DNA of 64,000 nt from Roseomonas nitratireducens (GTDB lineage Bacteria; Pseudomonadota; Alphaproteobacteria; Acetobacterales; Acetobacteraceae): the NCBI RefSeq assembly GCF_017813355.1, contig NZ_JAGIYZ010000014.1, forward strand, positions 84,472 through 148,471. The letters run 5' to 3'. Of this stretch, positions 40,454-49,684 are shown piece after piece; positions within the stretch are counted from its first letter, which is position 1; each line of letters begins with the position of its first letter. The translations under genes and the position numbers were made by a program. Below the pieces are notes generated by a model. It was not told the origin of the DNA and did not search any database. It was given only the letters and a program-made list of their open reading frames with translations.

Positions 40454-40811
40454 TCACGCGCTCGAGGTTCTCGATCCACCCGTTGTAGTTCTTGTGGATG
40501 TTGGTGCCGTCGTAGTTCAGGTTGCTGCTGTCGGCGTAGATGATCGAGAAGACCTCCTGGTTGTAGGTGATCTCGACCACCGCGACATGGGTGCGCAGGT
40601 TCAGCGTGGCGCGGATCACGCCCGGGCGGACCACATCGGTCTGCCAGCCGAGCCCGGCCGCGGCGCGCTGGATCTGGATGGCGCGGTGCTCGAACGACCC
40701 CGGGTGCTGGAAGGGGCGCCGGCTGACATTGTAGATCGGGCGCGTGCAGCCCGTGAGCGCGACCGCCGCGAACGCGACGGGCATCGATCCGATCAGGAAC
40801 CTGCGCTTCAT
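40431..40811 (-). CDS. lipoprotein, member 2 of a paralogous pair
   Basis: A 126-residue predicted lipoprotein with lipobox LTGC (Cys about residue 22). It shares with the lipoprotein at 37774-38253 the GW-x-VRPG-x-RAT core, FSIIY, LNYDG, IHKNYN and a final LERVI. It lacks the Gly/Pro-rich tail of its paralogue. It is convergent with the halogenase-like gene and overlaps its 3' end by 23 bp. Family and role unknown. Confidence 0.65.
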   Translation of the reverse strand: MKRRFLIGSMPVAFAAVALTGCTRPIYNVSRRPFQHPGSFEHRAIQIQRAAAGLGWQTDVVRPGVIRATLNLRTHVAVVEITYNQEVFSIIYADSSNLNYDGTNIHKNYNGWIENLERVISQQPSV

Positions 40812-40911
40812 GGATCCTCCTGGCGTCTTTGTACGGCGCGGGACGACCGAGCGTGCCCCGCGACACCGGACCCTACTACCGTCTGGCCCGCCCAGCCCGG
40901 ATTGAGGCAGG

Positions 40912-41574
40912 TCAACCGATCCGCGCGAGCCAGGCCCGGCGGCGCAGCAGCCGCGCCATGGTCCTGCCGGTGACGTACCAATGCACCATGAAGCCTTCGG
41001 TCAGCAGGCCCGGAAGGTCGAGCCGGAAGGCCTCCTCCGCCGCCACCGGGGCCGGCGAAAGGCCAAGCCCGCGCGCCATCCGCAGGGCGCGATGCATGTG
41101 CAGGCGGCTCGTCACCAGCGCTTCGCCCGCGGCCGGGCCATGCGCGGCGCGATGGTTCGCGAGGTTTTCGAGCGTGTGGCGCGACCGCGTCTCGACCCCG
41201 ATCCGCCCCGGCGCGATCCCGCGCGCCGCCAGCCAGTCGCGCCCGACCTCCGCTTCCGCGGGCGCGTCCGGGCTCGTCTGCCCGCCCAGCAGCAACAGCC
41301 GCGCGTCGGGCGCCGCGCGCGCCAGTTCGGCCGCGCGCGCGAGCCGCGCGACGAAGATGGACGAGGGCGCCCCGCCCTCCAGCCGGTGCCCGAGCACGAG
41401 GATGCGCGCCGGCGGCGCGGGCGGCGCCGTGCCCGTCGCGCGCGCGGTGCGCAGCACGGCCAGCGTCGCGGCCAGCGGCGCGAGCCCCGCCGTCAGCGCC
41501 GCGACGACGAGCGCCGCGGCCAGGGTGATGGCCCCGTCATGCCCGAGGAAGGGCGGCGGCGCCTCGGGGCTCAC
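40912..41574 (-). CDS. DUF218 (YdcF/ElyC/SanA-like) membrane-anchored protein
   Basis: A 220-residue protein with an N-terminal membrane segment (about 15-40) and a DUF218 domain: ARILVLGHRLEGG, LLLLGGQTSPDAPAEAE, and ETRSRHTLENLANH with the conserved Glu and Asn. DUF218 proteins act in envelope biogenesis, possibly on lipid carriers, but the reaction is not settled. The GTG start overlaps the stop of the upstream hydrolase gene (GTGA), so the two form an operon. Confidence 0.8.
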   Translation of the reverse strand: MSPEAPPPFLGHDGAITLAAALVVAALTAGLAPLAATLAVLRTARATGTAPPAPPARILVLGHRLEGGAPSSIFVARLARAAELARAAPDARLLLLGGQTSPDAPAEAEVGRDWLAARGIAPGRIGVETRSRHTLENLANHRAAHGPAAGEALVTSRLHMHRALRMARGLGLSPAPVAAEEAFRLDLPGLLTEGFMVHWYVTGRTMARLLRRRAWLARIG

Positions 41575-42698
41575 GCCGCGAGCCAGGCGCGCGCGGCGGC
41601 CTCCGCGCCCGAGGGCAGCGGCGCGGCGCGGTCCGTCACCCAGGCGGTGATGTCCCGCGCCACGCGGTCGCCCTGCGTGTCGCGCAACAGCATGTGGTAG
41701 CCATTGGCATAGAACCCGACGCGCTGGCGGTCTCGTTCAGGCAGCGCAGCAAGCAGCGACCGCGTCGGCGCCGCCGGCACCAGCCGGTCCCGCCCGCCAT
41801 AGAGCAGCAGCGCCGGCGCGCGGAAACGGGGCGCCGATTCCACGGCGGCATCCATCAGGTCCACCAGCCCGGCGATGGCATCGACGCGCGTGTCGCGGAT
41901 CAGCAGCGGATCGCGCGACCAGCGCCGCCAGGCGGCGATGTTGTCGGTCGGCTGGAAGCCCGGCGCGGAATTCTGGAAGCCCATCATCGGCACCACCGAG
42001 ACGAGCAGGTCGAGCATGTTGCGCGCGAGCCAGCCGAGCGCGGCCCGCCCCACCACCGCGGGGGCGAGCAGCACGTAGCCATCCGCCGGCGGCGGGGCGG
42101 CGGAGGCGCCGGCGACGAGCAGCACCGCGCCGCCCATGCTTTCCCCCATCATCACCAGCGGCACGCCGGGATGGCGCTCGCGCACCAGGCGCGCGGCCTC
42201 CGCCGCGTCGGCGGCCAGCGTCTCATGGCCCGCCCAGATGCCGCGGTTGGGCGTGCCCCCGAAGCCGCGCTGGTCATAGGCGTAGAGCGCCACGCCCTCC
42301 TGCGTGAACCAGGGCGCGGCATCCTCGGCGAAGGCGCGGGCATGCTCGTTCATGCCGTGCAGCCCGACCACGACGGCGCGCGGGGGGCTCGGCGGCAGCC
42401 AGCGATGCAGCGGCAGGCGCACGCCATCCGGCATGACCAGCGCATCCGGGGCCAGCATGGGGGCGGTGACGGCGGGGCCCATGGGGGCGCGGGCGGGGGC
42501 GCAGGAGGCGAGCGCCAGCAAAGGCAAAAGGCGGCGGGGGAGGGGAACCTCCCCCGGGCCCCCTCCATTCCTTGCTTTTTCGGAACTGACGTCGGAGGGG
42601 GGGCGCGGGCGCCCGTCGCCGTTGCCTTGCAGCGGCGATGGGATCCGCGGGCGGGAGAAGTTCCCTTCTCCCCCCCACCCTTCGGAGAGAGGCGGCAT
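41571..42698 (-). CDS. alpha/beta hydrolase lipoprotein (monoacylglycerol-lipase-like) with repeat-derived 5' end
   Basis: A serine hydrolase with nucleophile elbow GESMGG, oxyanion region LHGMNEHA, a DQRGFGGT turn, and the histidine in NGYHMLL. A lipobox LASC is present, but its Cys is residue 66 if translation starts at ATG 42698. The ~55 residues before the hydrophobic stretch are encoded by the two-hairpin repeat (42535-42672) and are low-complexity. No ATG or GTG lies between the repeat and the lipobox; only a TTG giving a very short signal is available. The true start is therefore uncertain. Confidence 0.75.
   Translation of the reverse strand: MPPLSEGWGGEGNFSRPRIPSPLQGNGDGRPRPPSDVSSEKARNGGGPGEVPLPRRLLPLLALASCAPARAPMGPAVTAPMLAPDALVMPDGVRLPLHRWLPPSPPRAVVVGLHGMNEHARAFAEDAAPWFTQEGVALYAYDQRGFGGTPNRGIWAGHETLAADAAEAARLVRERHPGVPLVMMGESMGGAVLLVAGASAAPPPADGYVLLAPAVVGRAALGWLARNMLDLLVSVVPMMGFQNSAPGFQPTDNIAAWRRWSRDPLLIRDTRVDAIAGLVDLMDAAVESAPRFRAPALLLYGGRDRLVPAAPTRSLLAALPERDRQRVGFYANGYHMLLRDTQGDRVARDITAWVTDRAAPLPSGAEAAARAWLAA
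42535..42672. repeat. dispersed two-hairpin repeat, copy 2
   Basis: Hairpin A is a 9-bp stem with a GGAA loop (GGGGGAGG 42536-42543, CCTCCCCC 42548-42555, plus C42535-G42556). A C-rich run and GGAACTGACG (42582-42591) follow. Hairpin B is a perfect 8-bp stem GGGAGAAG/CTTCTCCC (42653-42660, 42665-42672) with a TTCC loop. Order and motifs match the copy at 29951-30052, with a longer spacer. It overlaps the 5' end of the hydrolase reading frame. Confidence 0.7.
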
Positions 42699-42778
42699 GG
42701 CCCCCAGGGTAGCCCCCCGCCACCCTGGCCCGCCACGCCCATGGCGACTATGGTGCCGCCAAAGACACGAGGACCGCC

Positions 42779-43006
42779 ATGCGCGACCCCCTGATGACCG
42801 GCTACGCCCCCAAGCCCGTGGCGGGCCTGACCCCCGACCAGCGGATCGAGGTGACCGCCCGCAAGGTCGCCTGCGACGGGGAGGCCGCCTCCGGCCTCGG
42901 CCACCCGCGCATCTGGCTGCACATCGAAGGCCGCGAGGTCACCTGCCCCTATTGCTCCATCACCTACGTCCTCGCCGAGGGCGCGGGCGAGGACCATGGG
43001 CACTGA
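42779..43006 (+). CDS. zinc-finger (zf-CHCC, NDUFS6-like) protein
   Basis: A 75-residue protein with a predicted zinc site made of Cys and His in VACDGEAASGLGHPRIWL and the pair CPYC. The spacing and the closing TYVL match the zf-CHCC domain of complex I accessory subunit NDUFS6 and its bacterial relatives. Its last 11 bp overlap the polA start. The role in bacteria is not well defined. Confidence 0.8.
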   Translation: MRDPLMTGYAPKPVAGLTPDQRIEVTARKVACDGEAASGLGHPRIWLHIEGREVTCPYCSITYVLAEGAGEDHGH

Positions 43007-45884
43007 CGGCGACCGTGCCCCGGAGGCCGGCCGGCCGCGGGGCCCTGGCATGACGGACGCCGCCGCCGCGTCGGAAGCCCTGCCCGAAGTGAAGCAGGGC
43101 GAGCGCCACCTGATCCTGGTGGACGGGTCCGGCTACATCTTCCGCGCCTTCCACGCCCTGCCGCCCATGACCAGCCCGGAAGGGGTGCCGGTCAATGCGG
43201 TGTTCGGCTTCACGAACCTGCTCGCCCAGTTCCTGACGCGCCATGCGGGCAGCCACATCGCCGTGGTGTTCGACGCGGCGCGCGTGAATTTCCGCAACGA
43301 GATCTACCCCGACTACAAGGCGCACCGCCCCGACCCGCCCGAGGAGCTCGTCCCGCAATTCGCCCTGATCCGCGACGCGACGGATGCGCTCGGCGTGCTG
43401 CATGTGGAGATGGAGGGCTTCGAGGCGGACGACCTGATCGCCGCCTATGCCAAGGCCTTCCTGGCGGAAGGGCCGGGGCAGGTGACCATCGTCTCCTCCG
43501 ACAAGGATCTGATGCAGCTGGTCCGCCCGGGCGTGCAGCTGCTCGACCCGATCAAGCAGAAGCCGATCCGCGAGACCGAGGTCTTCGAGAAATTCGGCGT
43601 GACGCCGGACAAGGTGGTGGAGGTGCAGGCGCTCGCCGGCGATTCCACCGACAATGTCCCTGGCGTCCCCGGCATCGGCATCAAGACCGCGGCGCAGCTC
43701 ATCACCGAATACGGCGACCTCGAGACGCTGCTGTCCCGCGCGCATGAGATCAAGCAGCCCAAGCGGCGCGAGGCGCTGGTCGAGAACGCCGAGAAGGCAC
43801 GCATCTCGAAGCGCCTCGTGCAGCTGGACGAGAACGCGCCGCTGCCGCGCCCGATCGCGGAGATGGAGGCGCGCCCGCCGGGCGACCACAAGCTCGAATC
43901 CTTCCTGCGCGCCATGGGCTTCCGGTCCATCCTCGCGCGCATGGGCAAGCTCGGGGAAGGCAACGAGCCCCCGCGCCGCGGCGCCCCGCCCGTGGCGCTG
44001 AGGCACGCGCCCGCCCCCGGCCCCGTCGCGCCCGACCTCGCCGCCCCCTTCGGGTCCTATGAGGCGGTGACGGAGGAAGCGGCGCTGATCCGCTGGGTCG
44101 CCGCGGCGACGGAAGCCGGCGTGGTGGCGCTGGACACCGAGACGGACAGCCTCGACGCGCGGCGCGCGCGGATGGTGGGCTTCTCGCTGGCGACAGCCCC
44201 GGGGCGGGCCTGCTACGTGCCGCTCCGTCACGGCGCTGGCGGGGACATGCTCTCCGGCCCCGCGCCGGCGCAGATCGAGGCCGAGCGCGCCTTCGCCCTG
44301 CTCCGCCCGTTGCTGGAGGACCCTTCGGTGCTGAAGGTGTTCCAGCACGCGAAGTACGACCTTGAAGTGATGGCCCGCGCCGAGAATGGCGGCTTCGCCA
44401 CCATCGCGCCGGTCGACGACACGATGATGCTCTCCTACGCCATGTCCGCGGGCAAGCATGGGCATGGGATGGACGAGCTCTCGGTCCTCCACCTCAACCA
44501 CGCGCCGATCAAGTTCGACGAGGTGACGGGCACGGGCCGCGCGCGCATCCCCTTCGGCCAGGTGCCGATCGACCGCGCGACCGCCTACGCGGCCGAGGAT
44601 GCGGACGTCACGCTGCGCCTGTGGCTGCTGCTGAAGCCACGCCTGCGGGAAGAAGGCGCGCTCGCGCTGTACGAGCAGGTCGAACGCCGCATGATCGGCG
44701 TGCTGCGGCAGATGGAGGAAGCTGGCATCAAGGTGGACGGCGCCGAACTCGCCCGCATCGGCGAGGATTTCTCCGCCCGCCTGACGGTGCTGGAGGCCAA
44801 GGTCCACGAACTCGCCGGCCGTCCCTTCAATGTCGGCTCGCCGAAGCAGCTCGGGGAGATCCTGTTCGACGAGATGAAGCTGTCGGGCGGGCGGAAGGGC
44901 AAGACCGGCGCCTATTCCACCGATGCCGCGGTGCTGGAGGACCTTGCCGCGCAGGGGGTGGAGCTCGCCGCGCGCGTGCTCGACTGGCGGCAGCTGGCCA
45001 AGCTGAAATCCACCTATGTCGAAGGGCTGGCGGCGGAGATCGATGCCGCGGACCGGCGCGTGCACACCTCCTACGGCATGGCGGGGACGAGCACGGGGCG
45101 GCTCTCCTCGACCGATCCCAACCTGCAGAACATCCCGATCCGCTCCGAGGAAGGCATGCGCATCCGCCGCGCCTTCGTCGCGGAGCCCGGCCATGTGCTC
45201 GTCGCGGCCGACTACAGCCAGATCGAGCTGCGCCTGCTCGCGCACCTGGCCGAAGTGCCGACGCTGCGGGAAGCCTTCGAGAAGGGCGAGGACATCCATT
45301 CGCGCACCGCGGCGGAGATCTTCCACCTCGATCCCGCCAAGGTGGACAAGGAAGCGCGGCGCCGCGCCAAGACGATCAACTTCGGCATCATCTACGGCAT
45401 GTCGGCGTTCGGGCTCGCGGCCCGGCTCGGCATCCCGCCGGCCGAGGGGCGCGCCATCATCGACGCCTATTTCGCCCAGTATCCCGGCATCCGGCAGGAG
45501 ATGGAGCGGCTGAAGGAGGAAGCGCGCACGCATGGCTTCGTCCGCACGCCCTTCGGGCGAAAGCTCTGGATCCCCGACATCGCGACGAAGGATCCGGTGC
45601 GCCGCGCCGGCGCAGAGCGCGCCGCCATCAACGCCCCCTTCCAGGGCGGCGCGGCCGAGATCATCAAGCGCGCCATGGTGCGCCTGCCCCGCGCGCTGCG
45701 GGAGGCCGGGCTCAAGGCGCGGATGCTGCTGCAGGTGCACGACGAACTGGTCTTCGAGGTTCCCGAAGCCGAGGTCGCCCCCACATCCGCTCTCGTGAAG
45801 CAGATCATGGAATCGGTCGCGACGCTGCGCGTCCCGCTGTCGGTCGATGTCGGGCAGGGCCATTCCTGGGCGGAGGCGCACTGA
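42996..45884 (+). CDS. polA: DNA polymerase I
   Basis: A 962-residue full-length Pol I. The 5'-3' nuclease domain covers about 1-300 (VDGSGYIFRAFHALP). The 3'-5' proofreading domain looks active: LDTETD, the FQHAKYDLE block and YAAEDAD. The polymerase domain has the family A motifs A (ADYSQIELR), B (RRRAKTINFGIIYG) and C (LQVHDELVFEVP). The ATG at 42996 has a GGCGAGG site just upstream; a second ATG at 43050 is possible. It functions in repair and Okazaki-fragment processing. Confidence 0.97.
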   Translation: MGTDGDRAPEAGRPRGPGMTDAAAASEALPEVKQGERHLILVDGSGYIFRAFHALPPMTSPEGVPVNAVFGFTNLLAQFLTRHAGSHIAVVFDAARVNFRNEIYPDYKAHRPDPPEELVPQFALIRDATDALGVLHVEMEGFEADDLIAAYAKAFLAEGPGQVTIVSSDKDLMQLVRPGVQLLDPIKQKPIRETEVFEKFGVTPDKVVEVQALAGDSTDNVPGVPGIGIKTAAQLITEYGDLETLLSRAHEIKQPKRREALVENAEKARISKRLVQLDENAPLPRPIAEMEARPPGDHKLESFLRAMGFRSILARMGKLGEGNEPPRRGAPPVALRHAPAPGPVAPDLAAPFGSYEAVTEEAALIRWVAAATEAGVVALDTETDSLDARRARMVGFSLATAPGRACYVPLRHGAGGDMLSGPAPAQIEAERAFALLRPLLEDPSVLKVFQHAKYDLEVMARAENGGFATIAPVDDTMMLSYAMSAGKHGHGMDELSVLHLNHAPIKFDEVTGTGRARIPFGQVPIDRATAYAAEDADVTLRLWLLLKPRLREEGALALYEQVERRMIGVLRQMEEAGIKVDGAELARIGEDFSARLTVLEAKVHELAGRPFNVGSPKQLGEILFDEMKLSGGRKGKTGAYSTDAAVLEDLAAQGVELAARVLDWRQLAKLKSTYVEGLAAEIDAADRRVHTSYGMAGTSTGRLSSTDPNLQNIPIRSEEGMRIRRAFVAEPGHVLVAADYSQIELRLLAHLAEVPTLREAFEKGEDIHSRTAAEIFHLDPAKVDKEARRRAKTINFGIIYGMSAFGLAARLGIPPAEGRAIIDAYFAQYPGIRQEMERLKEEARTHGFVRTPFGRKLWIPDIATKDPVRRAGAERAAINAPFQGGAAEIIKRAMVRLPRALREAGLKARMLLQVHDELVFEVPEAEVAPTSALVKQIMESVATLRVPLSVDVGQGHSWAEAH

Positions 45885-45886
45885 GC

Positions 45887-47101
45887 ATGGCGGCCGGCTG
45901 GACGAAGCAGGAACGGACGACGCTCGCGCAGATCTGCGCGGCGCATTTCGTCAGCCATGTCCACTACCTGGTGATCCCGCCGCTGTTCCCGCTGCTGCGG
46001 GACCAGCTCGACGTGTCCTATGTCGAGCTCGGCCTGGCGCTGACGGTGTTCAACATCGTCTCCTTCTTCACCCAGGCGCCGATGGGCTTCGTGGTGGACC
46101 GGGCGGGGCCGCGGCGGATGCTGGCGGCAGCGCTGGTGCTCGGCGGGTCGGCCTTCATCCTGCTCGGGCTGACGGGCGGCTACACCTGGCTGATCGTGGC
46201 CGCGGCCATGGCCGGGCTCGCCAACAGCGTCTACCACCCGGCCGACTACGCCATCCTCGGCGCCTCGATCGCCGAGGAACGCGTGGGCCGCGCCTTCTCC
46301 ATCCACACCTTCGCGGGCTTCCTCGGCGGGGCCATCGCGCCGGCCTTCGTGCTCGGCATCGCGGCGCTGTGGGGGATGTCGGCGGCGCTGATCGCGGCCG
46401 GCGCGATCGGGCCGCTGGCCGCCATTCCGCTGCTGCTCGCGCGGGCGCCGGACGCCGCGCCGAAGGCGGCCGCGGCCAAGGCGGCATCCGCCGGCGGCGG
46501 GGTGCGGCGCGTGCTGACGCCGGCGGTGCTGGCCATGACGCTGTTCTTCGTCACGCTCGCCATGTCCAACGGCGGCATCCAGAATTTCTCGGTCGCCGCC
46601 TGGGTCGATGGGCAGGGCCTGTCGCTGACCATGGCGAATGCGGCGCTGACCGCCTTCCTGTTCGCCTCGGCCGGCGGGGTGCTGTTCGGCGGCGTGGTCG
46701 CCGACCGGACGAAGCATCACGGGCTGGTCGCGGCCTTCGGCTTCGGCTCGGCGGCCGCCCTGGTGCTGCTGGTCGGCACCGGCGGAGTAGGCGGGCTGCT
46801 GCTGGTGCCGGTGATGGCGGCGGCGGGGTTCCTGTCGGGCATGATCATGCCCTCCCGCGACATGCTGGTGCGCGCGGCCGCCCCCCCGGGCCAGGCGGGG
46901 GCCGTCTTCGGCATCGTCTCGACCGGCTTCAACCTGGGCGGCATGGCCGGCCCGCCGCTGTTCGGCTGGATGCTCGATGCGGGGGAGCCACGGCTGGTCT
47001 TCTTCGCCGCCGCTTCCTTCATGCTGCTGACGGCGCTGATGGCGCTGGCGCAGGAATGGCGGCTGCGGCGCCGGCGGATGGCCGCGGCGCCGGCCGAATA
47101 G
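45887..47101 (+). CDS. MFS transporter
   Basis: A 404-residue major facilitator starting 2 bp after the polA stop. About 12 hydrophobic segments. N-terminal motifs include HFVSHVHYLVIPPLFPLL and the motif-A-like VVDRAGPRRML, and the YHPADYAILG block in helix 5 is shared with fosmidomycin-resistance-like (Fsr) MFS proteins. The substrate is unknown; an efflux role is possible. Confidence 0.85.
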   Translation: MAAGWTKQERTTLAQICAAHFVSHVHYLVIPPLFPLLRDQLDVSYVELGLALTVFNIVSFFTQAPMGFVVDRAGPRRMLAAALVLGGSAFILLGLTGGYTWLIVAAAMAGLANSVYHPADYAILGASIAEERVGRAFSIHTFAGFLGGAIAPAFVLGIAALWGMSAALIAAGAIGPLAAIPLLLARAPDAAPKAAAAKAASAGGGVRRVLTPAVLAMTLFFVTLAMSNGGIQNFSVAAWVDGQGLSLTMANAALTAFLFASAGGVLFGGVVADRTKHHGLVAAFGFGSAAALVLLVGTGGVGGLLLVPVMAAAGFLSGMIMPSRDMLVRAAAPPGQAGAVFGIVSTGFNLGGMAGPPLFGWMLDAGEPRLVFFAAASFMLLTALMALAQEWRLRRRRMAAAPAE

Positions 47102-47228
47102 CCACGGCTTCACTTATTGTTGATACGGAACCGTGCCTAATCTCGTCCCTATGATCCGTTCAGGGGAGTAGTGGGTCGCACCATCGCGAGTTGCGCGACC
47201 CTCCGGATCAAGACGGGGCAAGGGTTAC

Positions 47229-49427
47229 GTGGACGGCAGCAAAGGCGACGGCAGGGCGAGTGGGCGGCGCAGGGCCATCCCCGGCGGGACCCTTCTCGCC
47301 GCCATCGTGCTTCCCGCGATCCTCTTCGCCACCCTCCTGCGCCACGATCGTGACGATCGGGCCAGGCGGCTTGCCGACGCGCTGGACTACAGCGTCCGTA
47401 TCGGCGCGGAGCAGGCGCAGCGGCTGATCGAAGGCGGGATCAACGGCCTCGACCGGGCGGAGGACGCCACCCTCACCCTCACCTGGGCGCAGATCCAGGC
47501 CCGGAGCGGTGCGCTCCAGGCCGAGTTCCATCGGCTGGCGGACGCCCAGGCGCATCTCATCTCGGGCATCGCGCTGGCCCGGCCCGACGGGCGCATCCTG
47601 GTGACGGACGTCGCGGGCACCGCCGGCGCCGACCCGCAGCGCATCGCCGCGGCGGAGGTGCTGCGCACCGCCCGGCGCGGAACGCTGTGGCTGGACCCGC
47701 CCCCGGCGGACGGCTTCGGCGCCAATGCCGGCCTGCTGCTCTCCCGCCCCCGCAAGATCGAGGGCCGGCCCGCCGACGGCGTCCTGACCGCGTCGCTGCG
47801 GGAGGAGCCATTTCTCCGCGCCTGGGCCACCGCGGCGCGCGACCTGCCCGATGCACGCCTCGCCCTCGTCCGGGACGACGGGACGGTCCTGCTGCCGGCA
47901 GGGGTGGCGGGCCAGCATGCCAGGGCGCTGCCCAACGAGGCCGGCGCCCCCCTGTCGGGCGCCGCGACCGCGATCGGCGATCCGCTCGGCACGGGGGAAA
48001 CCCGGTTCCTGCGCTGGCAGCGCCTGGGCGACCTTCCCGTCAGCCTGCTGCTGACCGTCCCGACGGCGCCGCATGAACGGGACGCGCTGATCGCCTTCGG
48101 CAAGATCGCGACGGGCTGCTTCTTCGCGGGGCTCGTCATCGCCCTGATGTCGCTGCTGGTGCGCGACCGGATGCAGGCCGACACCGAGACGCTGCGCCGG
48201 CTGGAGGCCAAGGCCGCCGAGCTCGCCGCCGAGATCGCGCGGCGCGAGACCGCCGAGGAAGGTCTGCGCAACGCCCAGCGGATGGAGGCGGTGGGGCGGC
48301 TGACCGGCGGCATCGCGCATGACTTCAACAACCTGCTGACCGCCATCCTCGGCACGGCCCGGGCGCTGGAGCGGCATCTCGGCGCCGGAGCGGACGAACG
48401 CACGCGCCGCCTGCTCGCCGCCTCCATCGCCGCGGTGGACCGTGGCGCGAGGCTGAACGCCAGCCTGCTCGCCTTCGCGCGGCGCCAGCCGCTGACCCTG
48501 GCGGCGATCGACACCAACGCCCTGGTCCAGGACTTCCTGCCCCTGCTGCGCCGCGCCCTGGGGGAAGCGATCTCGGTCGAGCTCAGCCTGGACGACCGGC
48601 TGCCGCATTCCCGCGCGGATTCGGCACAGGTCGAATCCGCCCTGCTCAACCTCGCCATCAATGCGCGGGACGCGATGCCGCGCGGCGGCGTGCTGCGCAT
48701 CGCCACGCGCCGCGCCTGGCTGCAGGAACAGGCCCTGGCGGGCAATCCGGACGCCAAGCCCGGGCCCTATGTGGCGGTCGAGGTGCGGGACAACGGCCTC
48801 GGCATGTCGCCCGAGGCGCGCGAGCGCGCCTTCGAGCCGTTCTTCACCACCAAGCCGGAAGGGCAGGGCACCGGCCTCGGCCTGTCGCAGATCTTCGGCT
48901 TCATGCGCCAGATCGGCGGGCATGTCGCGCTGCAGTCCGCGACCGGGCGCGGCACCACCGTCACCCTCTACCTGCCGCTCGGCGCCGGCATGGAAGGCGG
49001 CGCGGTCCGCTTCGAGGCGCCGGCGCCGCCGGCCCCGACGCTCGGCCGCGGCGCCTCGGTGCTGGTGGTGGAGGACGAGCCCGCGGTGCGCGACGTCGCG
49101 GTCGAATTGCTGGCCGATGCGGGCTTCGACGTCCGCGCGGCACCGGACGGGCCTACCGCCCTTGCCCTGCTGAAGGACGGGGTGGCGGCGGACATCCTGT
49201 TCACCGATGTGGTGATGCCGGGCGGCATGACCGGCGTGGACCTGGCGCGGGAAGCCCGGCGCCTGAGGCCGCGGATCGTCGTGCTGCTCGCCTCCGGCTA
49301 TGCGGGGGAGGCGCTGGCCCAGTACGGCGGCGACGCCGAGTTCGAACTGATCAGCAAGCCCTACGACACGCAGGCGCTGCTCGCCCGCCTCGCCGCGCTG
49401 CGGCGGCCGCGCTTCGCGACCGCCTGA
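47229..49427 (+). CDS. hybrid sensor histidine kinase with receiver domain
   Basis: A 732-residue membrane kinase read from a GTG. Two membrane helices (about 20-37 and 291-311) flank a periplasmic sensor of about 250 residues. A coiled-coil linker leads to the phosphoacceptor His364 (GIAHDFNN), a HATPase domain (N box [11 protein letters not shown] boxes DNGLGM and GTGLGLSQ) and a C-terminal receiver with phosphoacceptor Asp660 ([10 protein letters not shown]) and Lys710. No PAS domain or separate response regulator is nearby, so the output is unknown. It is preceded by 127 bp without a gene. Confidence 0.92.
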   Translation: MDGSKGDGRASGRRRAIPGGTLLAAIVLPAILFATLLRHDRDDRARRLADALDYSVRIGAEQAQRLIEGGINGLDRAEDATLTLTWAQIQARSGALQAEFHRLADAQAHLISGIALARPDGRILVTDVAGTAGADPQRIAAAEVLRTARRGTLWLDPPPADGFGANAGLLLSRPRKIEGRPADGVLTASLREEPFLRAWATAARDLPDARLALVRDDGTVLLPAGVAGQHARALPNEAGAPLSGAATAIGDPLGTGETRFLRWQRLGDLPVSLLLTVPTAPHERDALIAFGKIATGCFFAGLVIALMSLLVRDRMQADTETLRRLEAKAAELAAEIARRETAEEGLRNAQRMEAVGRLTGGIAHDFNNLLTAILGTARALERHLGAGADERTRRLLAASIAAVDRGARLNASLLAFARRQPLTLAAIDTNALVQDFLPLLRRALGEAISVELSLDDRLPHSRADSAQVESALLNLAINARDAMPRGGVLRIATRRAWLQEQALAGNPDAKPGPYVAVEVRDNGLGMSPEARERAFEPFFTTKPEGQGTGLGLSQIFGFMRQIGGHVALQSATGRGTTVTLYLPLGAGMEGGAVRFEAPAPPAPTLGRGASVLVVEDEPAVRDVAVELLADAGFDVRAAPDGPTALALLKDGVAADILFTDVVMPGGMTGVDLAREARRLRPRIVVLLASGYAGEALAQYGGDAEFELISKPYDTQALLARLAALRRPRFATA

Positions 49428-49453
49428 GGCCGGCTGGCGCGGCCCGCACGCGA

Positions 49454-49633
49454 TCAGAAATCGCTGACGCGGCCCTTGCGTTCCCAGTCGCCGAAGCGCG
49501 TCGGCTCGGGGCCCGTCGGGCCGCCGATCTCCTTCGGCGCCTTAGCGGGCGCCGGCTTCGTGTCGGCCGCCGGGGCCGGGGCGGGGGTGGGGGCGTCGGG
49601 TTCGGGCGCGGCGCCCGGTGGTGTCTCGGTCAT
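49454..49633 (-). CDS. DUF1674 / SDHAF4-like succinate dehydrogenase assembly protein
   Basis: A 59-residue protein. A Pro/Ala-rich N-terminal half leads to the diagnostic C-terminus [17 protein letters not shown], which matches the DUF1674 signature of SDHAF4. In mitochondria SDHAF4 binds flavinylated SdhA before complex II assembly; a similar bacterial role is inferred. It lies 51 bp from the divergent htpX gene. No sdh gene is in the window. Confidence 0.85.
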   Translation of the reverse strand: MTETPPGAAPEPDAPTPAPAPAADTKPAPAKAPKEIGGPTGPEPTRFGDWERKGRVSDF

Positions 49634-49684
49634 GGCCCGTCCTACATAGGGCGGTACGGATCGCGGCGCAGCGGGAGGATCGCG

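Noticed and set aside
47127..47162. GGAAC and CGTT resembling a general-stress (EcfG) promoter before the histidine kinase
   Set aside because: The spacing between the two elements is about 25 bp, not the 16-17 bp required.
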